Shown in pieces: positions 7,874-15,730 of a stretch of 36,958 bases of DNA. The stretch is from JBOHWJ01 sp050736615. GTDB taxonomy: Bacteria > Desulfobacterota > Binatia > Binatales > Binataceae. The notes below the pieces were generated by a model, which had not been told where the DNA came from, did not search any database, and saw only the letters and a program-made list of their open reading frames with translations. The translations under genes were made by a program, and so were the position numbers. Position 1 is the stretch's first letter, and each line of letters starts with the position of its first letter. Where the stretch lies: NCBI GenBank assembly GCA_050736615.1, contig JBOHWL010000038.1, positions 1 through 36,958 of the forward strand. Direction: 5' to 3'.

Positions 7874-8494
7874 ATGGTTGTCAAGAGCCGCAAGCGGGAA
7901 AACGCCGAAGCCACGCGTAAAGCGCTGCTTAGAATCGCGCGCAAGTTATTCGCCGAGCGCGGTTACGCCAATACTTCCACCGAAGAAGTGGTCAAGCGCG
8001 CGCGGGTCACGCGCGGCGCTCTGTATCATCATTTCCGCGACAAGCAAGACCTGTTCAAGGCCGTGTTTCACGAAGAAGAACGCAAGCTGGCGGCCAAAAT
8101 CGCGGAGGCCGCCACCACGGTGCCGGAGGTCTGGAGTGGCTTCGTGGCGGGCTGCCAGGCCTTTCTTGACGCTTGCACAGATCCAGTGGTGCGGCAAATC
8201 ATTCTGATTGACGGACCCGCGGTATTTGGCGTGAAGGGCCATCGCGAAGTCGAGGAAAGTTATTATTTGACCGGCGTCAAAAAGGCGCTCGCCGCCGGCA
8301 TGGAGGCCGGGGTGATCGAGGCCCAACCGATCGATCCGCTCGCCCATATTCTGCTCGGCGCGCTGAACGAGGCCGCGCTGGTGATCGCCAACGCAGGCGA
8401 CCACGAGGAGGCGGCGCGCGCACAGGCCAGCGCGGTGATTGCGCGAATCCTGGCTGGTCTCAGGACCACCAGCGCGCTGCCGGCGCGTAACTGA
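7874..8494 (+). CDS. TetR/AcrR-family transcriptional repressor
   Basis: A 206-residue regulator. The N-terminal DNA-binding domain (about residues 10-57) shows the classic pattern: ATRKALLRIARKLFAERGY, then TSTEEVVKRARVTRGALYHHF as the helix-turn-helix, then DKQDLFKAVF. The C-terminal helical domain (60-200) should bind an inducer and dimerise; it resembles the TetR_C domains of xenobiotic-responsive repressors. The ATG at 7874 is only 9 bp from the operator arm and has no clear ribosome binding site, so the mRNA may be leaderless. It is divergent from the alpha/beta hydrolase, whose substrate or product is a reasonable guess for the inducer. It converges with the lipoprotein gene 20 bp away. 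Confidence 0.9.
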   Translation: MVVKSRKRENAEATRKALLRIARKLFAERGYANTSTEEVVKRARVTRGALYHHFRDKQDLFKAVFHEEERKLAAKIAEAATTVPEVWSGFVAGCQAFLDACTDPVVRQIILIDGPAVFGVKGHREVEESYYLTGVKKALAAGMEAGVIEAQPIDPLAHILLGALNEAALVIANAGDHEEAARAQASAVIARILAGLRTTSALPARN

Positions 8495-8522
8495 GCCGCA
8501 AGCACGCCGATGCTTCAGCGGG
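8495..8522. terminator. Possible bidirectional hairpin between convergent genes
   Basis: The short space between the TetR stop and the lipoprotein stop holds CCGCAAGCA and TGCTTCAGCGG, which can pair (CCGC/GCGG and AAGCA/TGCTT, with a small bulge) around a 6-nt loop. No T-tract. Its position between convergent genes favours a shared terminator. Confidence 0.3.
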
Positions 8523-9057
8523 ACGCGGCGATGGGCAGGCTGCTGGCCAGAGATGACGCTTTTTGTGCGAATCCGGCCGCCGCCAGATAGTCACGGCGCG
8601 CCAGCGCGTCGCGGCCCGCGCGCAAAAATCCGCCGACCTCTTCATACGTGGAAAGATTGACACCGCTCAACCGGGCGCGATCGACTCGCGCTAGCTGGAG
8701 CGCGGTCTCGTCAAGCGAATGGCGCGCGGGTGCGCCCCTATCCTCTTCACCGGCCAAAGTGACGGTGGGAGACGTCTGCGGCAGCGCTTGCACCGGCTGG
8801 AAATTCGTTGACGTCACCGGGATCGCCGGAGCGGCCGCGCGCCTCAAATGACGCACCTCGCGGCGCGCATGCCGGGTTCGTTTCCGCCGATGCCGGGTCG
8901 CGGTCTTGCACGCCGATGTCTCAGGAGTGCGAAATTCGAAGTAGGACTCCTGCGCGGCTGAGGAATTCCACTGGCGCGGCCAGTAGCCAGCCAGCTTGGC
9001 GCATCCCGAAGCCGTGAGAGCCAGCAACGCCGCCAAAACGCACGTGGTAGCCTTCAC
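8515..9057 (-). CDS. Hypothetical lipoprotein
   Basis: About 180 residues from a GTG at 9057, which has GGAG about 9 nt upstream. This start gives a clean signal of about 19 residues ending in the lipobox TASGC, whereas the longer frame to 9150 adds a polar extension that would spoil it. The mature protein has a basic His/Arg-rich stretch, a Pro/Thr-rich middle, and a C-terminal helical segment (about residues 140-178, with LRAGRDALARRDYLAAAGFA) that looks like a single TPR-like helical pair. No function is known. It is probably anchored in a periplasm-facing membrane. It shares no operon with the kinase gene, which lies 391 bp away on the same strand. Confidence 0.6.
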   Translation of the reverse strand: MKATTCVLAALLALTASGCAKLAGYWPRQWNSSAAQESYFEFRTPETSACKTATRHRRKRTRHARREVRHLRRAAAPAIPVTSTNFQPVQALPQTSPTVTLAGEEDRGAPARHSLDETALQLARVDRARLSGVNLSTYEEVGGFLRAGRDALARRDYLAAAGFAQKASSLASSLPIAASR

Positions 9058-9448
9058 GTCAGCGGACTCCGGTCGGCATGCATCGTTCGGATGTCCAATT
9101 GTCCGGTTCGAACGCAAAAATCGTTGATGCTGGCCCAACCTGCCCGTCAAGTTTCACTCACGAAAAATTCCCGTAAGCGGAGCCAACCAACCGCGCCGAA
9201 GGCCACGCGTTGCACTCAGCCGACGCCGCCACGCACAGGGCAATCTTGCATGGTTGACGCTCACCGGCGCAGCCGTCCCAGGAATTGCGCCGTACACAAA
9301 AAATTGACGATATCCGCCCCGCCAGCCCTCGCTGATGAAGCATTTCCGCAGGATCGCGCGCGATTCAAGAGCCGTAAGCTACATGCGGCGAATCTTATGC
9401 GCGAAAAACCTGGCGGAACATCATCTTTGCGGTGGACCCATTGCCTGG
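9058..9448. other. Intergenic region, no gene seen
   Basis: This 391-bp stretch lies between the sensor kinase stop and the lipoprotein start, both on the minus strand. Short frames cross it but none has a ribosome binding site and protein-like composition together. I see no strong hairpin. It should hold the lipoprotein promoter. Confidence 0.5.
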
Positions 9449-11296
9449 CTACACCCTTCCAGGCAAGCCAACGGCGGCTGGCGCGCGCGCTGGCTGCTCA
9501 CTGGTCATCGGCAGCCGCACTTTAATCGTAGTGCCCATGCCGGGTGCGGATTTAACTTCGACCGTCCCGCCGTGCAGGTCAATCGCGCGCGAGGCAAGCG
9601 AGAGTCCCAGACCGCTGCCACCTTCCTTGGTCGTGAAGTAGAGGTGAAAGATGCGGTCGAGGTGCTCGGAGGGAATGCCCGGGCCCTCGTCTTGCACCGA
9701 CAACTCAACCATGCCGGTATGGGTGCGCATGCTGCCAAAGGTGAGCGTGCCGCCCTTGGGCATCGCCTCGACCGCGTTGACCGCCAGATTGCGCAACGCC
9801 TCGCTCAACAGTGCGCGATCGGCGCTGACGCGCGGCACTTCGGGATCGAGATGGTACTCGATGTGAATGCCGGGGCGGCTGACCTGGCTGGCGATTTCCA
9901 CCAGCAGATCATTGAGCGAAACGTGGTCGAGCTTGAGTTGTTGCGGTCGCATGAAACGCAGCAAAGCATCGACGGCCTGATCAAGCCGCCGGATTTCCTT
10001 GCGCACCAGCGCCACGCGCTGGTCGATATGCTTGCCGTGCTCGTTATCCTGGCTCAGCAGCTCCAGTTGCAAACTCATGGCGTTGAGCGGATTGCGAATT
10101 TGATGGGCCACCCCCGAAATCAGGCCGCCCAAGCGTGCGAGCCGTCCCGAATAATCGACCACGGTCTCGAGTTCCTGCACCGGCTTGAGGTCACGCACGA
10201 TGACCAGCAAGCCGGGCGGCTCGGGGCCGCGTCCGAGCGAAAAGATCGACACCAGGAAACGATTGAGGCCGCCGCCGTCACCGTCGTTCATTTCGAGTGC
10301 AACGTCATGGACCTCGGTGCCGACCGCGTATGAGGTATCGACCATGCGTGCGATCGGATGGTCGCGGCCGAGCAGCAACACGAGTGGCTTGCCGTCCGCC
10401 GCACCACCGGCGGGCAAGCCCAGCCGGCCCTGCGCTTCGGCGTTGGCGAACAGGATCATGCCCTGGCCGTCGAGCAGCAGCACCGCGTCGGTAATGGAAC
10501 GGAAGATATTGAAGAATTGCCCGCGTTCGTTCTCCCATTGCGTGCGGTCGAATTTGATCCGCTGGGAGAGCTGATTGAATTTCTCGGCCAGCGTGCCCAG
10601 CTCGTCGTGACCGCCGACCCGTAGTTTGACCTCGGAGCGTCCCGCCGCCAATTCCTCGACGCTGGTGGTGAGTTCGATCACCGGGCGCATCATCGCGCCG
10701 CCGAACAGCATCACGCCAATCAAGCCGAGCACGATGGCGCCGGCGCCGATCGAGGCGATGCCGACTACTGAACGGCGCACCTCGTCGGCGATCAGTCCGG
10801 TCGAGAGGCCCACCCGGATAACCGCGAAAGCCCGGCCGTTGAGTTCGACGGTGCGGCTCATCTCGTAAGTGCGATTGCCCCACAGCGCGCGCGCACGGGC
10901 GAACGGCCACCACGTCCCCATCCGCTCCATCAGGGTTTGAAACGGGGGCGAGGGCGGTGCCACCGTCCCTTCCAACGAGGCCGGCATCGCGGCCAGGATG
11001 GTGCCGTCGGGGTTTTCGACCCGCACGTAAACGACGCCGCGGCCGAAGGCCTGCGACGAGTCGAGGAAGGTGTGCAGCGGAACGTCGCCATGGAGCACGG
11101 CGGCCGGGTTGGCCACCGGGCGGCTGAGCAGCGGCTTCATTTGCTCGAAGGTCTGATCGATCAGCATCTCGCCCGAATCGCCGAGGTCGGAGACCATGAC
11201 ATGGCTGATATGATCAATTTCGAGCGCGCTCACGGCGAGGATTGCCGCGATCAGGAGGACCAAGAAAACTATTGCCAGCTTTGCGCGCAGGCCCAT
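9449..11296 (-). CDS. Membrane sensor histidine kinase (NtrB-like class)
   Basis: A 615-residue two-component sensor. Order: TM1 (about 7-25), a periplasmic sensing domain (26-178, single-Cache-like in size), TM2 (179-200), HAMP (201-250, with RPVIELTTSVEELAAGR), a PAS domain (about 262-370), the dimerisation/phosphoacceptor domain with H398 in GVAHQIRNPL, and the ATPase domain with N-box NLAVNAVEAM, G1 DEGPGI and G2 GGSGLGLSLA. The H-box with H-x-x-R-N-P-L is typical of kinases that partner NtrC-type regulators. It starts 30 bp after the regulator gene stops, so the pair form an operon read right to left. The ligand is unknown; the periplasmic domain implies an extracytoplasmic signal. Confidence 0.92.
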   Translation of the reverse strand: MGLRAKLAIVFLVLLIAAILAVSALEIDHISHVMVSDLGDSGEMLIDQTFEQMKPLLSRPVANPAAVLHGDVPLHTFLDSSQAFGRGVVYVRVENPDGTILAAMPASLEGTVAPPSPPFQTLMERMGTWWPFARARALWGNRTYEMSRTVELNGRAFAVIRVGLSTGLIADEVRRSVVGIASIGAGAIVLGLIGVMLFGGAMMRPVIELTTSVEELAAGRSEVKLRVGGHDELGTLAEKFNQLSQRIKFDRTQWENERGQFFNIFRSITDAVLLLDGQGMILFANAEAQGRLGLPAGGAADGKPLVLLLGRDHPIARMVDTSYAVGTEVHDVALEMNDGDGGGLNRFLVSIFSLGRGPEPPGLLVIVRDLKPVQELETVVDYSGRLARLGGLISGVAHQIRNPLNAMSLQLELLSQDNEHGKHIDQRVALVRKEIRRLDQAVDALLRFMRPQQLKLDHVSLNDLLVEIASQVSRPGIHIEYHLDPEVPRVSADRALLSEALRNLAVNAVEAMPKGGTLTFGSMRTHTGMVELSVQDEGPGIPSEHLDRIFHLYFTTKEGGSGLGLSLASRAIDLHGGTVEVKSAPGMGTTIKVRLPMTSEQPARAPAAVGLPGRV

Positions 11297-11326
11297 CGCG
11301 ACTACCTCACAGGCGCGAGGAACATA

Positions 11327-12700
11327 TCACACTGCGGTCGGCGCGTCTTTGGCGTGATAGCGCTCCAGACGATTATAAAGTGTTTTAAGACTGACCCCAA
11401 GGATTTCGGCGGCGCGGGACTTGTTGCCCCCCGCATAGTCGATTGTCCGTAAAATCAATTCACGCTCGACCTCGTCCAGGGACATGCCGAGTTTGAGTTC
11501 GAGGTTGGCGCTGGTCGCGCCGGTGCGTTTGAGGTCCGCCGGCAAATCGGCCACAGTGATGAGCGGGCCTTGCGCGATGATTAAGGCGCGTTCGATCACA
11601 TTGCGCAACTGGCGCACGTTGCCGGGCCAGCGGTAATTCTTGAGCACCTCCAGGCAGTCGCCCTCTACGCCGGCGATATTTTTTTCGGCGGGCATATCGA
11701 TCTCGCGCAGCAGATGCTCGACCAGCGCCGGAATATCCTCGGCGCGTTCGGCGAGACTGGGCAATTCGATCGAGAAAACATTGAGCCGGTAATAAAGGTC
11801 TTCGCGGAATTTGCCCTCTCGCAGCGCATTTTCAAGATTGCGGTTGGAGGCGGCCAGCACGCGCACGTCAATCGCGACTTCGGCGCTGCCGCCGAGACGC
11901 CGCAGTTTCTGCTCCTCGAGCACGCGCAACAGCTTGGCCTGCAGTTCGGCTTTCATTTCGCCGATTTCATCCAGCAGCAGCGTGCCGCCGTTGGCCAGCT
12001 CAAAGCATCCCTCGCGCCGGCGATCGGCGCCGGTAAACGCCCCCCGTTCATGCCCGAAGAGCTCGCTCTCCATCAGGGTTTCGGGCAGCGCCGCGCAATT
12101 GATCGGGATATAAGGACCGTTGCGCCGGGGCGAAAGTTCGTGAATCGTGCGCGCCACCAACTCCTTGCCGGTGCCGCTTTCGCCCGTAATGATCACCGAG
12201 GCGGAACTGGGCGCGACCTGCTCGATCAGCGTCATCACCCGCCGCATCGGGGTTGAATGGCCGACCAGCGGACCGAGCTGCCCGGCGCGCAACAGACGGC
12301 GGCGCAGGCGCTGGTTTTCCTCGCTGACGGTCAGATGCGCGGTCAGATTGTTCAGGAGAACACGCAGATGCGGCGGATCAACCGGTTTGCGCAGGTAATC
12401 ATAGGCGCCCAACTTGATCGACTGCACCGCGTCGGAAATTTCCCCCTCACCCGAAATCACCACGGTGGGAATTTGTAAACCACGCGCACGGATATCGCTC
12501 AGGACGGCGATGCCGTCTTTTTCGGGCAATTTGAGGTCTAACAACAGGATATGCGGATCGTAGCTTTCGACCAGCTCGAGGGCGCGCTTGCCATCCTCGG
12601 CGACTTCGGCCTTGAACCCCCACGACGCGATTAACTCGCACCACGCCTGGCGCGTGGCAAGATCGTCTTCAGCCACCAATATCCGTTTTTCAGCAGTCAT
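11327..12700 (-). CDS. NtrC-family sigma-54-dependent response regulator
   Basis: A 457-residue activator of sigma-54 promoters. The receiver domain (1-120) has acidic residues E11/D12/D13, phosphoacceptor D55 and K105. The AAA+ domain (about 145-380) has Walker A GESGTGKE at 173-180, the sigma-54 contact loop GAFTGA at 220-225, and Walker B LLLDEI at 241-246. A Fis-type helix-turn-helix closes the protein (about 415-450, with NKSRAAEILGVSLKTLYNRL). Every part needed for phosphorylation-controlled open-complex formation is present. It is the first gene of the operon with the kinase. A palindrome 60-80 bp upstream could be its own binding site. No sigma-54 promoter was recognised in the window, so its targets are not evident. 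Confidence 0.93.
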   Translation of the reverse strand: MTAEKRILVAEDDLATRQAWCELIASWGFKAEVAEDGKRALELVESYDPHILLLDLKLPEKDGIAVLSDIRARGLQIPTVVISGEGEISDAVQSIKLGAYDYLRKPVDPPHLRVLLNNLTAHLTVSEENQRLRRRLLRAGQLGPLVGHSTPMRRVMTLIEQVAPSSASVIITGESGTGKELVARTIHELSPRRNGPYIPINCAALPETLMESELFGHERGAFTGADRRREGCFELANGGTLLLDEIGEMKAELQAKLLRVLEEQKLRRLGGSAEVAIDVRVLAASNRNLENALREGKFREDLYYRLNVFSIELPSLAERAEDIPALVEHLLREIDMPAEKNIAGVEGDCLEVLKNYRWPGNVRQLRNVIERALIIAQGPLITVADLPADLKRTGATSANLELKLGMSLDEVERELILRTIDYAGGNKSRAAEILGVSLKTLYNRLERYHAKDAPTAV

Positions 12701-12759
12701 CGATCTAAAGTTTCAGCTCCTTTGTTACAGGAAAACCGCTACAAATTGAAGTCGAAATC

Positions 12760-12780
12760 CGTCTGTAGCGGCTACAGACG
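12760..12780. promoter_or_regulatory. 21-bp palindrome upstream of the two-component operon
   Basis: Ten-base arms CGTCTGTAGC and GCTACAGACG around a single G. Partial copies of the half-site follow toward the gene (GCTACA near 12738-12744 and TTACAG near 12725-12730). The spacing and position, 60-80 bp before the regulator's ATG, fit an enhancer-like binding site for the Fis-type domain of the regulator or for another dimeric factor. Confidence 0.5.
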
Positions 12781-12947
12781 AACTACGACATGTGCCGTCG
12801 AAGATTCCTCCAGCTTCGAAATCGCGCTCGGGCGCGTTCGTCGCCGGTGCGCTTGTCAGCGGTTGTTGTTCAAGCATCAGAGGGCGCGGCTGGTTCCGTT
12901 GGCCGACTGATGCCTGACTCTGAATTATGCGCTGGACCGTCGAACGA

Positions 12948-13580
12948 TCACATATTGCCGGAGGGATTCGAAGACGAACCGTTAGATGCGCCGCCGCCGC
13001 TTCCGCCACCCGTCCCATTGCCGCCGGTTCCCTCGGTCCCCGTGCCACCGTTGCTCCCGCCACTGGCAGGAGCCGCATTCACGCCCGCCGGCGGATTGCC
13101 GCTCGGCGCGGCGGTCGCGTTTTCGCTTGGCGCCGTACCGCCTGAAGTCTCGGCGCTGGAACTTGACTCGCTCTGGGCCGCAGCCTTGTGCCGCATCATA
13201 CTATGGTGATGATGCCGCGCATGGTGACGCGCCGTCGCGCCCGGCGCCAGTGGCAAAAAATCGCCCGGGTTTTGTTCCATTGCGGTTTGAAGACCCGGAT
13301 GGGTGTCGAACAATTCACGCAGGGCCGGATTTTTAGCCTGGAAGCTATGACTGCGCAACAGGCGCGGATTATGACTTAACTGGCGCACGATTTCGGGATG
13401 ATCGGATTGGAACTGGCCGAAGGCCTGATATTCGGCCATCGGCAGGTCGCTGGTCGGCGCACCTCCGGACACAATGGTGACTTGCGGCGGTGGAGATGCA
13501 GGTTGGGCCAAGCTCACCGTTGAAAACGCGAACGCACCTGCGATCAGGGCTGCGGCGGCGAGCGACAATCCACGCTTCAT
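12948..13580 (-). CDS. Secreted hypothetical protein with short HP/NP repeats and Gly/Ser-rich tail
   Basis: A 210-residue exported protein of unknown function. A signal peptide of about 25 residues (cleavage near SLA-Q) precedes a domain (about 45-110) built from short helical repeats in which His-Pro and Asn-Pro pairs recur (SDHPEIVRQL, HNPRLL, KNPALRELF, THPGL, QNPGDFL). A His-rich stretch (HHARHHHHSMMRH, about 118-130) could bind metal. The last 75 residues are low-complexity Ser/Gly/Asn/Thr. The ATG at 13580 has an excellent AAGGAGG site. It lies upstream of the two-component operon on the same strand but is separated by 247 bp and a palindrome, so it is probably a separate transcript. 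Confidence 0.65.
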   Translation of the reverse strand: MKRGLSLAAAALIAGAFAFSTVSLAQPASPPPQVTIVSGGAPTSDLPMAEYQAFGQFQSDHPEIVRQLSHNPRLLRSHSFQAKNPALRELFDTHPGLQTAMEQNPGDFLPLAPGATARHHARHHHHSMMRHKAAAQSESSSSAETSGGTAPSENATAAPSGNPPAGVNAAPASGGSNGGTGTEGTGGNGTGGGSGGGASNGSSSNPSGNM

Positions 13581-14165
13581 GTTCTTTTCCTCCTTGGTAT
13601 CGTTAGTGAGTTCGGTTCCCGGTAGAGAGGTGCCTGGCGCGAGGACACACCCTGCGCGGCCTCAGGGGTGCAGGAAATGGTCCACTTCATCGTGCCTCAA
13701 GTCGCTAAGGCATTCCACCGCCTGAGGCGGGAAAATAGACGCGCCGTTTTATCGCTGCGGAGGGTGCTTCCGGAGCGCGCTTTTAATGATGTTCATCGCG
13801 CGAAGGAGCGGGGTTGGCATGCCCGGAACCCTCCATGCCGGTTTTTCCGCGCGCTCAGGCGCAATCAACGCGCCATGTATAAAGATTAAATCGGAACGCG
13901 GCGCAGGTGCGGGCGCAATTCGCCGCTTGGGTATTTGTAGAAGTTACAGGCAAAGCCGCGCGGCCCTGCCGGGTTCGGCCCGGGGCGTGCCATGGCCGCC
14001 ACGTTCCAACGACGAAAACGGCTGTTGGAGCATCCCCTATGGATATGCTAGACGCCTGTTAGCGGATAGCCGATGGGGTGTTCAAAAAACGGGCTGTGGC
14101 ATTTTTGAACTCTGCTGATAAGCTCTCTTCCTTGGGGAAGGGCAAAATACGTATACGGGGCTTTC
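13581..14165. other. Long intergenic region with several inverted repeats
   Basis: This 585-bp gap separates two divergent exported-protein genes and should contain both promoters. I see no credible gene; frames crossing it are Arg-rich. Structures: GGCATG...CATGCC near 13817-13840; a GC-rich fold at about 13943-13990; CCAAC...GTTGG near 14008-14027; an AT-rich inverted repeat at 14080-14110; and an 8-bp palindrome CGTATACG near 14150. Confidence 0.5.
14080..14110. promoter_or_regulatory. 9-bp-arm inverted repeat upstream of the beta-propeller lipoprotein
   Basis: GTTCAAAAA (14080-14088) and TTTTTGAAC (14102-14110) are exact complements around 13 nt. The AT-rich arms make a poor RNA terminator but a reasonable protein-binding site. 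It lies 56 bp before the lipoprotein start. Confidence 0.35.
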
Positions 14166-15110
14166 ATGCGAGATTGGCGTTACCGCTACGGGTTCAATCT
14201 GGTAGTCGCGGCCTTACTGGTGCTTGGTTGCGCGGGCTGCAGCCATGAACCAGCGGCTTCGAACACGGCGGCACAGGTAATCCTGGAGACCAATCCAGAC
14301 ACGCACACCGTCGCGCTGTTCAAAATAGACGCGAAAGGCGACGCGCCGCCCTTGGCCACTATCAAGGAAGATTCATCAGATCTACCAGTTGACGTTTCAG
14401 CCGATCTGACCGGTCAAATTTTCGTCGCCAACGCCAACGGCAACGTCAAGGTCTACGTAGCGCATAATCATCGTTTCCAGCACGTCCGCACGATCACGGG
14501 ACCGCACACCGAGCTTTTTCATCCGACCGGCATCGCTTCGGATATCGGCGGCGACTTTTACATCTGCGAAACCGGCGGTCCCGGAAACGCGCGAGTGGAA
14601 TGGTTCGCGGCCGGCCTTAACGGCAATATCCTGCCGGATTGGAAACTGATGGGGCCGCAAACCGGAATCACCGATCCGCGTGGAATCGCGCTCGACGGCT
14701 CCGGACGGGTCTATATCGCCGATGCGGCCAAAAACGCGATACTGGTGTTCGACTCCAATCCCAAGGGAGATATCGCGCCGTTCGCGACGCTCACGCAAGG
14801 CTTGCATACCCCGCAGCGCGTCACCGTTGATATGGACCTTGACGTGTACGTGACCAACGCGGATGGCAGCGTCGTGATGTATGTGCCGACCGGTCCGCAA
14901 AGCTGGGATTTCGGCGCCCGCTTTACCAGTCCGGCATTACGCAAGCCGCAGGGTATCGCGGTCGATGCGGCGGGGCGGGTGGCAGTCGCAAGTTCGGGCA
15001 CGGACAGCATCCTGTTCTTCGCGCCCAACGCCAAGGGCGTGGTGACGCCAGTGCAGGATTTGCGCGGCCCCACACGGATGAATCCGGTCGGCCTCAAGAT
15101 TCTGCATTAA
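14166..15110 (+). CDS. NHL-repeat-like beta-propeller lipoprotein
   Basis: A 314-residue predicted lipoprotein. The hydrophobic segment ends in LVLGC, making Cys22 the likely lipidated residue (Cys25 is a second candidate). The mature part is a series of NHL/SMP-30-like blades of about 45 residues: each contains a DPRGIALDGSGRVYIADA-like strand pair followed by NAILVFDSN-like and GDIAPFATLT-like strands. At least four blades are recognisable, so a five- or six-bladed propeller is likely. Such proteins bind ligands or proteins outside the cytoplasm; no catalytic residues are evident. GGGG lies just before the ATG. Monocistronic; the downstream gap carries a copy of the dispersed repeat. Confidence 0.75.
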   Translation: MRDWRYRYGFNLVVAALLVLGCAGCSHEPAASNTAAQVILETNPDTHTVALFKIDAKGDAPPLATIKEDSSDLPVDVSADLTGQIFVANANGNVKVYVAHNHRFQHVRTITGPHTELFHPTGIASDIGGDFYICETGGPGNARVEWFAAGLNGNILPDWKLMGPQTGITDPRGIALDGSGRVYIADAAKNAILVFDSNPKGDIAPFATLTQGLHTPQRVTVDMDLDVYVTNADGSVVMYVPTGPQSWDFGARFTSPALRKPQGIAVDAAGRVAVASSGTDSILFFAPNAKGVVTPVQDLRGPTRMNPVGLKILH

Positions 15111-15142
15111 ACAGCCCCACGCGATTTAGCTTCGCGCCTCCA

Positions 15143-15196
15143 AGGGAACCTACGCAAGGATTCCTGGTCGTTCCCGAGCGGAGCGAGAAATCCCGG
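15143..15196. repeat. Dispersed modular repeat, short copy E
   Basis: AGGGAACCTACGCAAGG (15143-15159) matches the terminal module of copy C. It is followed by GGATTCC, GAGCGGAGCGAG and AATCCCGG, the inverted central module seen in copies C and D. Shorter and more degraded than the other copies. Confidence 0.6.
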
Positions 15197-15233
15197 AAGT
15201 TTAGAGTGTGCTGGCGATGATTGCCGCGAATTG

Positions 15234-15644
15234 CTAGACCGGTTCAGCGTAGCTGATCAGTTCGAGCAGATTACCGTCCGGATCGCGAAAATACACGCTC
15301 ATCCCCTTGCCGCGCCCACCCAGCCGCATCACCGGACCTTCCACGATGGGGATTTCATGGCGGCTTAGATGCTCGACGGCCGCCGCGATCGTGCCCGGCC
15401 AAACGAAGCAGTAATCGCCGCCGCCAATCATCGGATGCGCGGCCTTGAGCGTGATCGTGTTGTCGGGCGGGTGCAAGTTGAATTTTTGGCGGCCGAAGCT
15501 GACGCTGACCGCGAGCGTCTTGCCGGCTCGCCATTTCTCCAGTCCCAGCGCCTTGGCGCCGAGCACGCGCTGATAAAATTCCACCGAGCGCTCGATATCG
15601 CCCACTGGCATGGCGACATGGTCAAATTCGATTTCAGGCTCCAT
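15234..15644 (-). CDS. VOC (glyoxalase/bleomycin-resistance/dioxygenase) superfamily protein
   Basis: A 136-residue single-module VOC protein with two beta-alpha-beta-beta-beta units: the first begins FDHVAMPVGDIERSVEFYQR (H9 in the usual metal position), and the second ends in VYFRDPDGNLLELISY with E128 as a likely metal ligand; H58 may also contribute. Members include glyoxalase I, FosA/FosB-type thiol transferases, ring-cleaving dioxygenases and methylmalonyl-CoA epimerase; this sequence does not decide. The ATG at 15644 has GAGG 7 nt upstream. It lies 86 bp downstream of a glutathione S-transferase on the same strand, consistent with a joint role in detoxifying an electrophile. Confidence 0.8.
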   Translation of the reverse strand: MEPEIEFDHVAMPVGDIERSVEFYQRVLGAKALGLEKWRAGKTLAVSVSFGRQKFNLHPPDNTITLKAAHPMIGGGDYCFVWPGTIAAAVEHLSRHEIPIVEGPVMRLGGRGKGMSVYFRDPDGNLLELISYAEPV

Positions 15645-15730
15645 CACGGACCCTCGTGGCGGCTTGAGACCGCGAAGCACAGAAACGGGGCCCGGCGAGA
15701 TGCCGCGGCCCCGCGAATCAGCTACGCGCA

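Noticed and set aside
9335..10333. A 332-codon open frame antisense to the sensor kinase
   Set aside because: It mirrors the kinase ATPase domain; no start signal or recognisable domain.
13668..13889. A 73-codon ORF in the gap after the secreted Gly/Ser protein
   Set aside because: Arg-rich product typical of noncoding GC-rich DNA, with no ribosome binding site and no domain.
13943..13990. A GEMM (c-di-GMP) riboswitch-like piece, GGCAAAGCC followed by GCGCGGCC and CCGGGTT
   Set aside because: The GCAAAGCC-like segment and GCCGGGTT resemble parts of the class I fold, but the first helix with its GAAA loop and the GCAAACC element are missing upstream, and the spacing is wrong. Chance similarity in GC-rich DNA is more likely.
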